64,000 nt of DNA from Methanococcus vannielii SB (lineage in GTDB: Archaea > AGJL01 > Methanococci > Methanococcales > Methanococcaceae). The notes beneath the pieces are model-generated. The model searched no databases. It had not been told where the DNA came from and saw only the letters and a program-made list of their open reading frames with translations. The stretch lies in contig NC_009634.1 in NCBI RefSeq assembly GCF_000017165.1, positions 1,656,049-1,720,048 on the forward strand, in the 5' to 3' direction. The first letter of the stretch is position 1. The number at the start of each line of letters is the position of its first letter. This document shows positions 15,109 to 24,215 of this stretch, in pieces. The position numbers were made by a program, and so were the translations under genes.

Positions 15109-16758
15109 TTATTCTTTCGATTGATTTTCTTTTAACTTTTTTAAAATTACTTCGAGATTTGCTATTTTTGAAATTTCAAGTTCAGATAAATCAAAATGTT
15201 TTACCGGATCAGATTTTTCTGAACTTTCTGAATTGCTGAAAAATACGCTGTCATAGGTAAATTCTATTTTTTTAGATTTTAAAATATCATTCAGTACTGA
15301 ATGAACTGCATTATCGTCTAAATTATATAATTTTAATAAATATGCCACCACAGAACTATTATCGGATAAATCAAATATTAATAAAGATAAATAAAACTTT
15401 GTGGCTTCATAAATGTTTTTCCAAGCATATGATTTATTTTTGCCATTAGAATGGTGATATACTAATTTAAACAAATAAAGCTTATGAGTATTTATTATTA
15501 AATTTAAATCACGTTTTTCAACAGTTTCTTTTAAATTTAACGTCAAGTAGTTTATTCTAGACATATATGGATTTATAAAGTAAATATGATCGTTATTTGG
15601 GATCATTAAATTATCAAAAAGAACGTATAATGTATTTGCCATTTGGCTAATTATTCTCTTTAATTGATTTGGATTTTTTAGTGAATAATTTATTATATAT
15701 TCGTAATAACTCAATACTATGAACAATAGTCCGTTTTTATTAAGGCTTTGTTTTTCATCCCTACCATCTAAATCTATTTCTAACGTGAATTTGTGAAATA
15801 GATCTATAAACTCATCCAATTCATTATCTGATAACACAAAGTTTCTATCTTGAATTTTTTTAAACATTTTGGATATTTTTTTAGATATTAACCGCATAGC
15901 CCATTTTGAATCCCCAATATCGAATCCTACATAACTTAAATTATAATATTTGTTTAAATAATACTTAAAAAATGATAAATAGGTTTTAAAATCTATTTTC
16001 TTAGCAATGTATAATTTATAAAATAAATTTTCAATTTCAGAATATTTATATTCTAATTTTGGTGAAACAGAAGTTAAATTGAAATCTTTTTTTAAAACGA
16101 GGTGGTCACACATACTGAATAGTACATTTATCGGAAAAAATGAAGTTTGATACATAAAATCGTTATTATATTTTAACACATCTTTTTCTATTTTTCTAAC
16201 GTTTATTTTGTTAACAACATACTTTGAAAATGAGTATATGTCTATACTTGAAATGGCTACCAAAATAAAACTAATTAAAAGGAAAGTAGTGAATATAAAA
16301 AGAAAAATGGGTACGAGAACTAACAATGTACCAAATGGAAATAAATAACCCCAAAAATTTATAAAAACTAAGTTAACAAGTATCTCGCCATGATTTGACA
16401 TTAAATACAATGCCAGCACATCCATTGAAAGTGCAAAAAAGTAAACTGCCAATATACTTTTAAACCTGCTATCATTTAAAAAAAGAAGTATGGAATCCAT
16501 CCCGTATTTTGAAAGAATCGTTTGAAGAAGTATGAGTATAAAAGGAATCAATATTCCCAAAAATCCTGCCTGTATTTGTGTAATTATCGCAATTAACTCA
16601 TAATAATCACCTAATGTACTTTCTGGAGTTAGTGCATACATCATTAATTTTATCGTTAAAATTGACACTATGAGCAAGTAAGAAAAACCTAAGAATGAAT
16701 AATTTTTTAAAATTAAATCCCAAAATGAATCATTAAGTTTTTTGCCAAACCCGCCCAT
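15109..16758 (-). CDS. Large membrane protein of unknown function (element cargo)
   Basis: A 549-residue protein with about four to five transmembrane segments in the first 180 residues (near 20-42, 52-80, 100-125 and 130-172), then a large soluble C-terminal region of about 370 residues without recognised motifs. The ATG has GAGGGGAG upstream. It lies alone between the regulator and the toxin-antitoxin pair, the position where mobile elements often carry cargo. A membrane-anchored defence or superinfection-exclusion role is possible but only inferred from position and layout. Confidence 0.7.
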   Translation of the reverse strand: MGGFGKKLNDSFWDLILKNYSFLGFSYLLIVSILTIKLMMYALTPESTLGDYYELIAIITQIQAGFLGILIPFILILLQTILSKYGMDSILLFLNDSRFKSILAVYFFALSMDVLALYLMSNHGEILVNLVFINFWGYLFPFGTLLVLVPIFLFIFTTFLLISFILVAISSIDIYSFSKYVVNKINVRKIEKDVLKYNNDFMYQTSFFPINVLFSMCDHLVLKKDFNLTSVSPKLEYKYSEIENLFYKLYIAKKIDFKTYLSFFKYYLNKYYNLSYVGFDIGDSKWAMRLISKKISKMFKKIQDRNFVLSDNELDEFIDLFHKFTLEIDLDGRDEKQSLNKNGLLFIVLSYYEYIINYSLKNPNQLKRIISQMANTLYVLFDNLMIPNNDHIYFINPYMSRINYLTLNLKETVEKRDLNLIINTHKLYLFKLVYHHSNGKNKSYAWKNIYEATKFYLSLLIFDLSDNSSVVAYLLKLYNLDDNAVHSVLNDILKSKKIEFTYDSVFFSNSESSEKSDPVKHFDLSELEISKIANLEVILKKLKENQSKE

Positions 16759-16860
16759 AAACTCCCCTCGATAAATATAATTAAATTTAATTTAAAGCGA
16801 CTAAGATATTAAATTTTCGAATTGGGTTTTTTGAAAATGTGGGAAAAAAAGTAAAAAGAG

Positions 16861-17163
16861 TTATTTTTTTGATTTTTTCATCTTGTCATTCCATGAATAC
16901 ATTTCATCATGGTGACCGTAGTTGTCGATGTATATTACATTATTAACTTCATCAACAAAATAGAGAATAACAAAAGAATCATGAACATGCATATGCCTAA
17001 AACCGGCGAGTTCACCAGTCATTGGAATACCACGATTAGGATATTCAAGGATTTTATCAAGCGCGGAATCAATAGCATCTCCATGAACTTTATCTTTTTT
17101 AAAAATTTTTTGAAGTTTTTTCTGGACCCGTTTATCACGAATTGCTAATTTCATATCACTCAT
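16861..17163 (-). CDS. RelE/YafQ-type toxin
   Basis: A 100-residue RelE-fold protein: a helical N-terminus (IRDKRVQKKLQKIFKK), then LEYPNRGIPMTGELAGFRHMHVHDSFVILYFVDEVNNVIYIDNYGHHDEMY, the usual strand order of YafQ/RelE mRNA-cleaving toxins. His and Asp residues in the C-terminal part could be catalytic. The first ATG overlaps the antitoxin stop (ATGA); a second ATG three codons on has GAGTGAT upstream. It is translated after the antitoxin gene, the normal RelBE order. Confidence 0.8.
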   Translation of the reverse strand: MSDMKLAIRDKRVQKKLQKIFKKDKVHGDAIDSALDKILEYPNRGIPMTGELAGFRHMHVHDSFVILYFVDEVNNVIYIDNYGHHDEMYSWNDKMKKSKK

Positions 17164-17408
17164 TCTAATCCCAAATGTTTTCTTCTGGATTTTTTATCCG
17201 TTATATCGATAAATTCAGTACTTTTACTGTGTTCTATTGTTTCTTTTACAAATGCAGGGTTATATTCTAAAGCTTCTTTACCGTAGCTTGCAAATTGAGA
17301 AATAAACATATCTATTGCGATAGATTTTTTAGGAATTGAATGTTGGGCCTTAAATATTTCAATAATCCTGTTTGAATCGTCGCTTAAATCGACCTGAACC
17401 TGAACCAT
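17160..17408 (-). CDS. Antitoxin of the RelE-type pair (DUF2683-like)
   Basis: An 82-residue protein starting MVQVQVDLSDDSNRIIEIFK with helical FKAQHSIPKKSIAIDMFI, a ribbon-helix-helix-like N-terminus as in DUF2683 proteins. The charged C-terminus (KKSRRKHLGLE) would wrap the toxin. The ATG at 17408 is preferred because GGTGA precedes it by the usual distance; the GTG at 17415-17417 belongs to that site. Palindromic repeats overlap its promoter, fitting autorepression. Confidence 0.75.
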   Translation of the reverse strand: MVQVQVDLSDDSNRIIEIFKAQHSIPKKSIAIDMFISQFASYGKEALEYNPAFVKETIEHSKSTEFIDITDKKSRRKHLGLE

Positions 17409-17411
17409 ATG

Positions 17412-17446
17412 TATCACCGTGATATACCTTATATCATTATGATATA
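17412..17446. promoter_or_regulatory. Two TATCA-type palindromes ahead of the toxin-antitoxin genes
   Basis: TATCAC-C-GTGATA (17412-17424) overlaps the ribosome-binding site, and TATATCAT-T-ATGATATA (17430-17446) lies next to it, with a further half-site TATATCAT at about 17450. Their centres are 17 bp apart. This array directly upstream of the ribbon-helix-helix-like antitoxin is what an autoregulatory operator should look like. Confidence 0.65.
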
Positions 17447-17554
17447 GAGTATATCATCAGAGTATATAAAACTTGCAGATCATTGAAGCTAGGGAAAAAA
17501 GTTTTTTTATAACATTAGTTTGATTTTTGGATTTAAATGTTTTTTTGGTACAAA

Positions 17555-17932
17555 CTACTCGGAAAATCTATAATGTGCTGAAAATTCAACAGTTTTTTCA
17601 AAAAGACTGTAGTCATTTATTTTAGATAATTTAAGCGACAAAAGACGTATTTTATCGTTTTTTAACACGTTTAAAGTAATATATACCTCAATATTTTCTT
17701 CAGTTATTTTAAAAAGAACATTCAAAGACTTAATCTCTTTTAAATCTGATTTTTCAACATCAAAGACTTTTGAAGCATCAGGAATCTCTATTCCTCGTAA
17801 ATCCTGATTCTTTGAAATATCAATAAGAACATTCGAAAAATCCAAAGTTTGTTCATAAATTGAAGTCGAAAAAAATCTTAAGTAAAGTAGGTCCAAGAAC
17901 GGATCATAAGAAAATGAAAATCTGTCTCGCAT
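17555..17932 (-). CDS. Orphan DUF2283-like protein
   Basis: A 125-residue paralogue of the DUF2283 protein at 7178-7579: FSFSYDPFLDLLYLRF, then LRGIEIPDASKVF and a similar C-terminal extension ending in a VEFSAHYRFSE segment. No DUF4258 toxin gene accompanies it. The ATG at 17932 is preferred; an upstream TTG at 18007 has a ribosome-binding site too close to it. It may be an antitoxin left without a toxin, or one that counters the partner at 7572. Just upstream is the right copy of the 110-bp repeat. Confidence 0.6.
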   Translation of the reverse strand: MRDRFSFSYDPFLDLLYLRFFSTSIYEQTLDFSNVLIDISKNQDLRGIEIPDASKVFDVEKSDLKEIKSLNVLFKITEENIEVYITLNVLKNDKIRLLSLKLSKINDYSLFEKTVEFSAHYRFSE

Positions 17933-18009
17933 AGTTTCGCCTGATTTTTTAGGTTTAAGTAAAATCTGTTTTGTAAAATTTATAAAGTTATGGTAAACTT
18001 TTTTCAACT

Positions 18010-18120
18010 CCGTAATAATTCAATCAAGTATGGATAATAACTATATGACTAAAATGTGACCAAGATGTTAAAAAATACGTTAAATCACGTATGAAAAATA
18101 GGTAAAATACGACAGCCAAA
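18010..18120. repeat. Right copy of the ~110-bp direct repeat
   Basis: Matches 8455-8565; the core 18072-18120 is identical to 8517-8565 at 46 of 49 positions. Weaker similarity (ATTAAATAAAATC-type sequence) continues to about 18165. It lies between the orphan DUF2283 gene and the end of the CobN-like gene, and marks the right side of the int/rep element. Confidence 0.75.
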
Positions 18121-18241
18121 ATTTTGTTAAATACGGATAAAATGAATAGTATTAAATAAAATCTTTATGTTACGTGCTTGTTTTACATAAGTCTTCTATC
18201 ATTTTAATTACCTCAAGATGAAAATATTAAAAAAGAAATAA

Positions 18242-21200
18242 TTACTTTCTTTTTAAGAACTTTAAAATTTCAGGATTATTTTTAAAGTATCCAAATCCAA
18301 TAAGTCCTGTCATTCCTAATGCTGCAATAATTGCAATTATTGTAGTACTTGATGATGAAGAAGAAACAGGTTCATTTACTGTAACTTCATATGCTTTTTT
18401 AGATGAGTCTAATGTATTGGAATCTTGATTTAATGTATTTTTATTATTATTATCTGAACCTACCAAACTACTAGAATCCGTTTTTGTAGTGTTTACCTTT
18501 ACTGTTTCGTTTACCTTTACTTCTTTAACTTCTTCAATTTCTTCATTACTGTATAATTTTTGACTTGAACTACTACTTTTAGAAGTTTTAGGATTACTTT
18601 CTAAATCTGGTTTTATATTAGTATTTGTTGCAGTTTCATATTTTTCCATGAATTCATTTAATGTAGTTTTATCTAAGTTTGAATTAGCAAGTGCCCATTT
18701 ATTAAGTTCAACATTTGCACAAGTGTGATGACAGCATGTAACTCCGTATTCAACTACTGACTTAATGTATTCATTTGCTAAGTTTTGTAGTGTTTCGTCA
18801 GATGCGTCCCAGTAGTCTTTACGAGCTGTTTCAAGCATTCTTGATGTCATTGATTGATATGCGTAAGGATTAGCATCTTTCATGAATTCGTTTACCCCTA
18901 TACCATATTTATCCTCAACATAAATTTTATGGAGTTCATTCCAGTCGTTGTCGGATATTAAATCAGGGGTAACTACATTCCAGCCCCACATATATTCTGT
19001 GAATTTCATGAATTCACGTGCACCTGCATAGTCGTGTTCCATCATTCCTTCAATCCATTTTGGGTTAAGGTATCTTGAACGTAATTCAGTTCTTAATGCC
19101 TCTTGTAGGGTATTTACTTTCATATCATTTGGATTTGCAAGGTTTGCAATATATAGGTCAATATTTTCTCCAGTAAGTGACCGTTTAGTAAGCTGCAATG
19201 CCCCTAAATATTGAAATACATCGTCATTATCCATCAGTCCATAAAGATTGGAACTTCTACTATGCACTGCTGCATCCATGTTTAATATATTTAACCTGAA
19301 CACGTCTTTATATCCTTCCCCCCACGTTCCTTTCCCATATACGTGAGACATTCTTGATAAATATAGTTCAGCAAGTTTATCTTCATTATCCCAGGTATTA
19401 CTTGCAGAAATTGCTTCAGATAATCCAGTGCCGTATGAACCGGGCGCTTCACTAAATATTCTAGCTCTTGAAAGTTCAAAGGCTAAAGTTTCATTGTACC
19501 CCATTTCAAGAAGCGCTTGTTCTATTTTTAATGAATTCCATTTTACATAATTTGTTTCATTTGTTTCATTTAGTTGAGCAACCATTCGTATAGCGTCATC
19601 AATTAATTCGAGCTGGTAAGGATAAGTATCCCGGTAAAGGCCAGAAGGGGTAACAGTTACATCTACCCTTGGATATCCATTCATTTCATCTAAAGGAATT
19701 ACTTTAAATCCCGTTACCCTACCACTACTTCGAACTGGTTTAACACCCAATAGTGCATGGATTTGTGCTTCCATTAAACCTTGATGCCTCATTGTTTCAA
19801 CAGACCAAAGAACAAATGCGACATTTTTAGGATATTCACCATGTGTTTCATAGTATCGATCCAACATTTGACGGGCTAAAATAGTACCCATTGCCTCAGT
19901 TTCCTCATTTGGAATTAGACGCTGATCAAAACTGTAAAAGTTTTTACCTGTCGGTATTGCACTTGGATTACGAATTGGATCATTTCCGGGGCCAGGCGTA
20001 ATATATTCGGCATTTAATGCCCTTAAAGTATTTATTATTTCTTTATTCGTTTCTTTAAGACTATTTGAATATTTAAGAGCAGTTTCAAGATTGGATTCAA
20101 TGTTTACATCTTCAATACCTAATATTTTCAATTGTACCGACGATACATCTGTTCCATTTAATAATATTTCATTTAAGAGTTCAGTTGCTATTTCACCGGC
20201 TTTCATTTCCCTATCTTCAAGATCAGTATAGCTGGCATCTATGTGAGGTTCGATATTGTCTATGAATTCATTTCCAAGCATTGATTTTACTAATGAAACT
20301 AACCTTTCTCCTTCAGGTGCAGTTCCAAATACGTGTAAACCCATCGGCATTAGGGAATTACCAATATTATGCAGGTGGTCATGCAGTACTGTACCAATAA
20401 ATGTCTCAAACTCTAAATCTGTCATTGATTCTATTGTACCGATTGGAATATTTAAGTCAGTTTCAAAATCAAGTGATTTATAGTATTCAGTAATTGTTTC
20501 TCGATATAGTGCGGCCATCTCAGTATTATTTTGGGCCACTGCATTTTCATAAAGGTGAACCCTATCGTGGATTTCTGCAAGGTCTCCATACAATCCCGCA
20601 TTTGAAATTGCAGGAATTAAATGGTCAATAATGACTGCATTCCCTCTTCTTTTAGCTTGGGTACCTTCACCTACGTTATCCATAATGTAAGGATATATAA
20701 CGGGAGTATCTGAAACCATGATTGATGGGTAATCATATTTCCATAATCCTAATTCCTTACCGGGTAACCATTCTTGTGTTCCATGTGTTCCAAAGTGTAT
20801 TATTGCATCTGCATCAAAAATATTATTTATCCAAAAGTATGTTGCAAGATACTGGTGTGTTGGCGGAAGGTGTTTGTCGTGATATAATATTGATTCATCA
20901 GATGCATGACCCCTCATTGGTTGGGGTAGCATTATTAAATTTCCGGATTGCACTACTGGAATAACAAATGAATTTTCATATACCATTATATTTCCAGGAG
21001 CATCGCCCCACATTGATTCAATGTCTGCTTTTACCTGTTGGGGTAGTGTATCATACCAATTTAGATATTCTTCAACAGGAACTAATATTGCGTTTTTAGA
21101 ATTAACAACACTTTCAAGTTCGCCAGGGGCCCATGGACCTACGTTCCTACTTTCAATAAACATGTCAATTATTTGTTTTCCAGTTGGAATTGGTTCATCT

Positions 21201-22897
21201 AACATATAACCTGAATTTTTCATATTTTCAAGTAATAATGGTATACTTTTAGGAACGTCTAAATAACTAGCTCCAATATTATCTTTTCCGCCACCATGAT
21301 TATAATAAATCAAAGCAACTTTTTTGTCTTTATTATCTATGTACTTTAGATTGGCCCAAGATATTGCACGGTTACAAAGCCATTCTACCTGTTCTTCAGC
21401 AGGTTCGTAGTACATTCTTCCAGTATCTGGATCTTTTACTCGTCCTGCAATCCATATAAAGTCAGTTAATCCATCAATTTCAGGTTGAGTAATCTGCCAT
21501 GCAATAGACTGGATATCTAAGCCCCTTGAGTTATAATATTCGTCAGGGGTTTGATAATAATCTTGTACTGCTTTTAAAATAGGTACATTATATTTTTGAA
21601 GGTATTCTACACCTTTTTCCTGATTTCCAAAATTTAAATAAAATCCTTTAAGGGATATTATTGTATCAACAAGTACTTCATCATTTTTTACAAAGTAATC
21701 AACATCACTACTAAATGCATGCTGGGATGCAAAAATAACGTTAATACCATTTGATTCAAGATATTCTATGATTGAATCTTCCGTTTTTAAGTCTATTTTT
21801 TCTTTAGGAAGGTTGCCTGTAACTATCCCGATAGTCGGGGCAGATTTATTATAACCGTTTTCTTCATACCACTCTAAATATTCTGAAGAATTTGAAAATA
21901 TCCTTGGAAATGCTTTTGGGTGATATATTCCGTTAGCAGGTACGTCAGGACTTTTAGGGGGTGCATATTCTATATAGGTATCTTTGATAGTTGCACCAAC
22001 ACACCTAATCCAGTTTTCCATGTTTGAAAAACCGCCATTATAAAGATAGTCTTTTGTAATGTCATGAGGGGATTTTTCCATATCAAATGTTGTAACGTGT
22101 TCTCCAAAGCCCATTCCAAAAAGCCCGATTTTTACACTGTTGTTTTTTGCATCTACTAATTTACCTTCAAATCCTTGAAAGGTATTGTGTCCAATCATAT
22201 ACATTATAATTACGTCCTGATTGGATAAACTTTCTACATTTGTAGCTTCTTCTCCATTCATTACTGTTACGTTGAACATATCTGTAATTATATTTCGTTT
22301 TTTAGTTACTTCTTTAAGGTAATGAATGCTAGAATCGTGATACATAATATATGCTATATTAATTTTTGGTTGAATAATCTCTGGTTCAGGGATTAATTCA
22401 TAACCTATACCTGAAAATTTGTTTCCAATGAATTTTACCATGTTTTCAATATTTATTTCGCCACCTTGAACCCAGTATCGCTCAATATCTTCATATTCAC
22501 TAGAATATAAGTCAACATTTGGCAAATTTTTATTATTCTTCAAATTATACCCAATCACTTTTGAACCGTTTATTTTTGCATTGTTTATATCTGACGTCCA
22601 AACTTCAAGGGTTGTCTCATTTATTGATTCTATAATGATAACGCCATATTTTGAAAAATTAATGTCATTAGCTAAATTTTCTTTTTGAACTATTGTTATA
22701 TTAATTTTTGACGAAATATTTAGATTTTTAGATACATTATGTAATTCTTCAGCATTTGAATTAATCCCAAGGATAAACAAAAACTGATTGGAATTATTTA
22801 TGCTATTATTTCCTACAGGGTCGTCAGCAAAAACTGTAGTAATTGATATTAATAGTATTAATCCAAATAATATGGGTAAAATCTTTTTTAACTGCAT
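18242..22897 (-). CDS. Exported, membrane-anchored CobN-like chelatase large subunit
   Basis: A 1551-residue member of the CobN / magnesium-chelatase H family, the large subunit that binds the tetrapyrrole and metal in ATP-dependent cobalt or magnesium insertion. The family signature occurs as HFGTHGTQEWLPGKE after PPTHQYLATY. An N-terminal signal peptide (MQLKKILPILFGLILLISIT, then VFADD), a Ser-rich linker near the C-terminus and a final hydrophobic helix with KFLKRK place the body outside the membrane. The usual ChlI/ChlD ATPases would then not reach it, so its role is probably metal or corrinoid capture rather than standard chelation (inference). The ATG at 22897 has GGAGG upstream. Repeated palindromes lie in its promoter. 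Confidence 0.85.
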   Translation of the reverse strand: MQLKKILPILFGLILLISITTVFADDPVGNNSINNSNQFLFILGINSNAEELHNVSKNLNISSKINITIVQKENLANDINFSKYGVIIIESINETTLEVWTSDINNAKINGSKVIGYNLKNNKNLPNVDLYSSEYEDIERYWVQGGEINIENMVKFIGNKFSGIGYELIPEPEIIQPKINIAYIMYHDSSIHYLKEVTKKRNIITDMFNVTVMNGEEATNVESLSNQDVIIMYMIGHNTFQGFEGKLVDAKNNSVKIGLFGMGFGEHVTTFDMEKSPHDITKDYLYNGGFSNMENWIRCVGATIKDTYIEYAPPKSPDVPANGIYHPKAFPRIFSNSSEYLEWYEENGYNKSAPTIGIVTGNLPKEKIDLKTEDSIIEYLESNGINVIFASQHAFSSDVDYFVKNDEVLVDTIISLKGFYLNFGNQEKGVEYLQKYNVPILKAVQDYYQTPDEYYNSRGLDIQSIAWQITQPEIDGLTDFIWIAGRVKDPDTGRMYYEPAEEQVEWLCNRAISWANLKYIDNKDKKVALIYYNHGGGKDNIGASYLDVPKSIPLLLENMKNSGYMLDEPIPTGKQIIDMFIESRNVGPWAPGELESVVNSKNAILVPVEEYLNWYDTLPQQVKADIESMWGDAPGNIMVYENSFVIPVVQSGNLIMLPQPMRGHASDESILYHDKHLPPTHQYLATYFWINNIFDADAIIHFGTHGTQEWLPGKELGLWKYDYPSIMVSDTPVIYPYIMDNVGEGTQAKRRGNAVIIDHLIPAISNAGLYGDLAEIHDRVHLYENAVAQNNTEMAALYRETITEYYKSLDFETDLNIPIGTIESMTDLEFETFIGTVLHDHLHNIGNSLMPMGLHVFGTAPEGERLVSLVKSMLGNEFIDNIEPHIDASYTDLEDREMKAGEIATELLNEILLNGTDVSSVQLKILGIEDVNIESNLETALKYSNSLKETNKEIINTLRALNAEYITPGPGNDPIRNPSAIPTGKNFYSFDQRLIPNEETEAMGTILARQMLDRYYETHGEYPKNVAFVLWSVETMRHQGLMEAQIHALLGVKPVRSSGRVTGFKVIPLDEMNGYPRVDVTVTPSGLYRDTYPYQLELIDDAIRMVAQLNETNETNYVKWNSLKIEQALLEMGYNETLAFELSRARIFSEAPGSYGTGLSEAISASNTWDNEDKLAELYLSRMSHVYGKGTWGEGYKDVFRLNILNMDAAVHSRSSNLYGLMDNDDVFQYLGALQLTKRSLTGENIDLYIANLANPNDMKVNTLQEALRTELRSRYLNPKWIEGMMEHDYAGAREFMKFTEYMWGWNVVTPDLISDNDWNELHKIYVEDKYGIGVNEFMKDANPYAYQSMTSRMLETARKDYWDASDETLQNLANEYIKSVVEYGVTCCHHTCANVELNKWALANSNLDKTTLNEFMEKYETATNTNIKPDLESNPKTSKSSSSSQKLYSNEEIEEVKEVKVNETVKVNTTKTDSSSLVGSDNNNKNTLNQDSNTLDSSKKAYEVTVNEPVSSSSSSTTIIAIIAALGMTGLIGFGYFKNNPEILKFLKRK

Positions 22898-23008
22898 AAT
22901 ATCCTCCAATTAGGCTTAAAAATTATTTTAAAAGGTTTAAAATTTGAATTTTTAAAAAATTAAATAGTTTAAATTCCTACCACCTATAAAGTTTAATTTA
23001 TATAATTG

Positions 23009-23082
23009 CAATTAAAATTGAATATGTGTAGTTATATATATTATTTTCTAGTTATATTTATGAAACTACAATTAAAATTGAA
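23009..23082. promoter_or_regulatory. Repeated palindrome ahead of the CobN-like gene
   Basis: The 14-base sequence CAATTAAAATTGAA occurs at 23009-23022 and again at 23069-23082, exactly 60 bp apart. Each contains the palindrome CAATT-AA-AATTG. They lie 112-185 bp upstream of the CobN-like start in a 300-bp gene-free stretch. Identical paired sites suggest a regulator, perhaps metal-responsive; no regulator is identified. Confidence 0.55.
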
Positions 23083-23200
23083 GATTTTTAAATTTAAAAA
23101 AAAGAGAATTTAAAATAAATTTTATGGTAACGACTGAAAAATATAAACTTTTAAAATTGGAAAATTTTTTAAAATAAAAAATAAAGACTAAAATCCGGTT

Positions 23201-23545
23201 TCACTGATTTTTAGTAGTTATTAAATTTACTTTTTTAAATTTTTTAACGATTTTTTCAAGTAAACTTTCTTTTTTATCCTGAAAAATGTTAATTCCTTTT
23301 TCAATAATTTGAAGTTCTAATGAAGTATCGTAATCACAAATCCCTTTATAACATACTTCTTTAAATTCTCCGTTTTTGCATATTAACTCTTTATCAACTA
23401 AGTACTGAATATTTTTAACAATATTTCGCTTAGGAATATTTTTAAATTCTTTAAAAACATCTCCAAGCTTAAATGTAAATACATTTTTTTTCTGATTTTC
23501 GTGCATATACCTTAAAATTCTTACTTTAATTTCTTCGTCATTCAT
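23201..23545 (-). CDS. Small winged-helix-like protein
   Basis: A 114-residue basic protein with a likely winged helix (EIKVRILRYMHENQ, FKLGDVFKEF, NIVKNIQYLVDKELI). The ATG at 23545 is preferred because GGTGAG precedes it. It lies upstream of the CobN-like gene on the same strand and is a plausible regulator of it; this is inferred from position only. Confidence 0.6.
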   Translation of the reverse strand: MNDEEIKVRILRYMHENQKKNVFTFKLGDVFKEFKNIPKRNIVKNIQYLVDKELICKNGEFKEVCYKGICDYDTSLELQIIEKGINIFQDKKESLLEKIVKKFKKVNLITTKNQ

Positions 23546-23725
23546 ATAATTTCTCACCATTCATATTTTTTATAATATCGTTACTTTAAAATTTTAAGTA
23601 TTGTTAAATAATTTAATTTAACTTAAATATACTTTAAATATATAATGTTTTCCATAGTCGATACTATTTATAAATATATCTAAGTTTAATATAGTTTATA
23701 AACTAATAAATTTCTGGAAGATAAA

Positions 23726-23959
23726 ATGAATTTTAAAATGAGTTTAAAAAGATATTTTAAAAGTAGTAGTGCAGAATTTTTATTTAAAATTTTTTTAATA
23801 TTATTTATAATTTCTTCACTTTTAAACGTGTTTTATGGAGTTATAAGTAAGATTTTTCCAATCACTATTGTATTAACACCAAAAATTCAGATTGTTATCG
23901 GCATTATAATGCTTTTAAATCTTATAGGCATCGTATTTTTTGAATACCGCCTAAATTGA
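23726..23959 (+). CDS. Small two-helix membrane protein
   Basis: A 77-residue protein with two hydrophobic helices (about 18-37 and 53-72) and a basic N-terminus (MSLKRYFKSS). GGAAG precedes the ATG. It is divergent from the winged-helix gene and upstream of the fmd operon. Not recognised. Confidence 0.5.
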   Translation: MNFKMSLKRYFKSSSAEFLFKIFLILFIISSLLNVFYGVISKIFPITIVLTPKIQIVIGIIMLLNLIGIVFFEYRLN

Positions 23960-24153
23960 CTTATTTTTTTAATATTTTTTAAAATCTACTAATTTTTAAC
24001 TACCAACCCAATTTTTTATTTTCTATATTTTATATATTTATAAATTTATATATTTAAAAATATATTTGGTAATATATATTCATTTCGGCTTGAATCTAAT
24101 GTAAATATATATAATTACAAATCTATAAGTAGGTAATAAGATATGTTTAATAA

Positions 24154-24171
24154 TAGATAATCTATTATCTA
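24154..24171. promoter_or_regulatory. 18-bp palindrome upstream of fmdE
   Basis: TAGATAAT-CT-ATTATCTA lies 45 bp before the fmdE start. It has the form of a repressor operator or a leader hairpin. A related AATAG/TAAT palindrome precedes modA (30648-30663), so one molybdenum-responsive regulator could act at both (inference). Confidence 0.5.
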
Positions 24172-24215
24172 AAAAAATTCTCAAAAGGAATTTTTAGGCA
24201 TATCTGGGTGAATAA

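Larger units (their letters stand above)
8455..18120. mobile_element. Integrated plasmid- or provirus-like element
   Basis: The segment is bracketed by direct repeats and contains a tyrosine recombinase, an AAA+/SF3-like replication protein and an iteron-rich origin candidate. It also has a run of very small co-directional genes, a divergent winged-helix regulator with a palindromic operator, and cargo (unknown membrane protein, RelE-type pair, orphan DUF2283). No capsid, terminase or portal protein is recognised, so a plasmid or a defective provirus fits better than a complete head-tailed provirus. Exact ends are uncertain: the repeats could lie inside the true ends, and the tRNA-Ser fragment at 8168-8220 may be shared with a neighbouring island. 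Confidence 0.6.
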
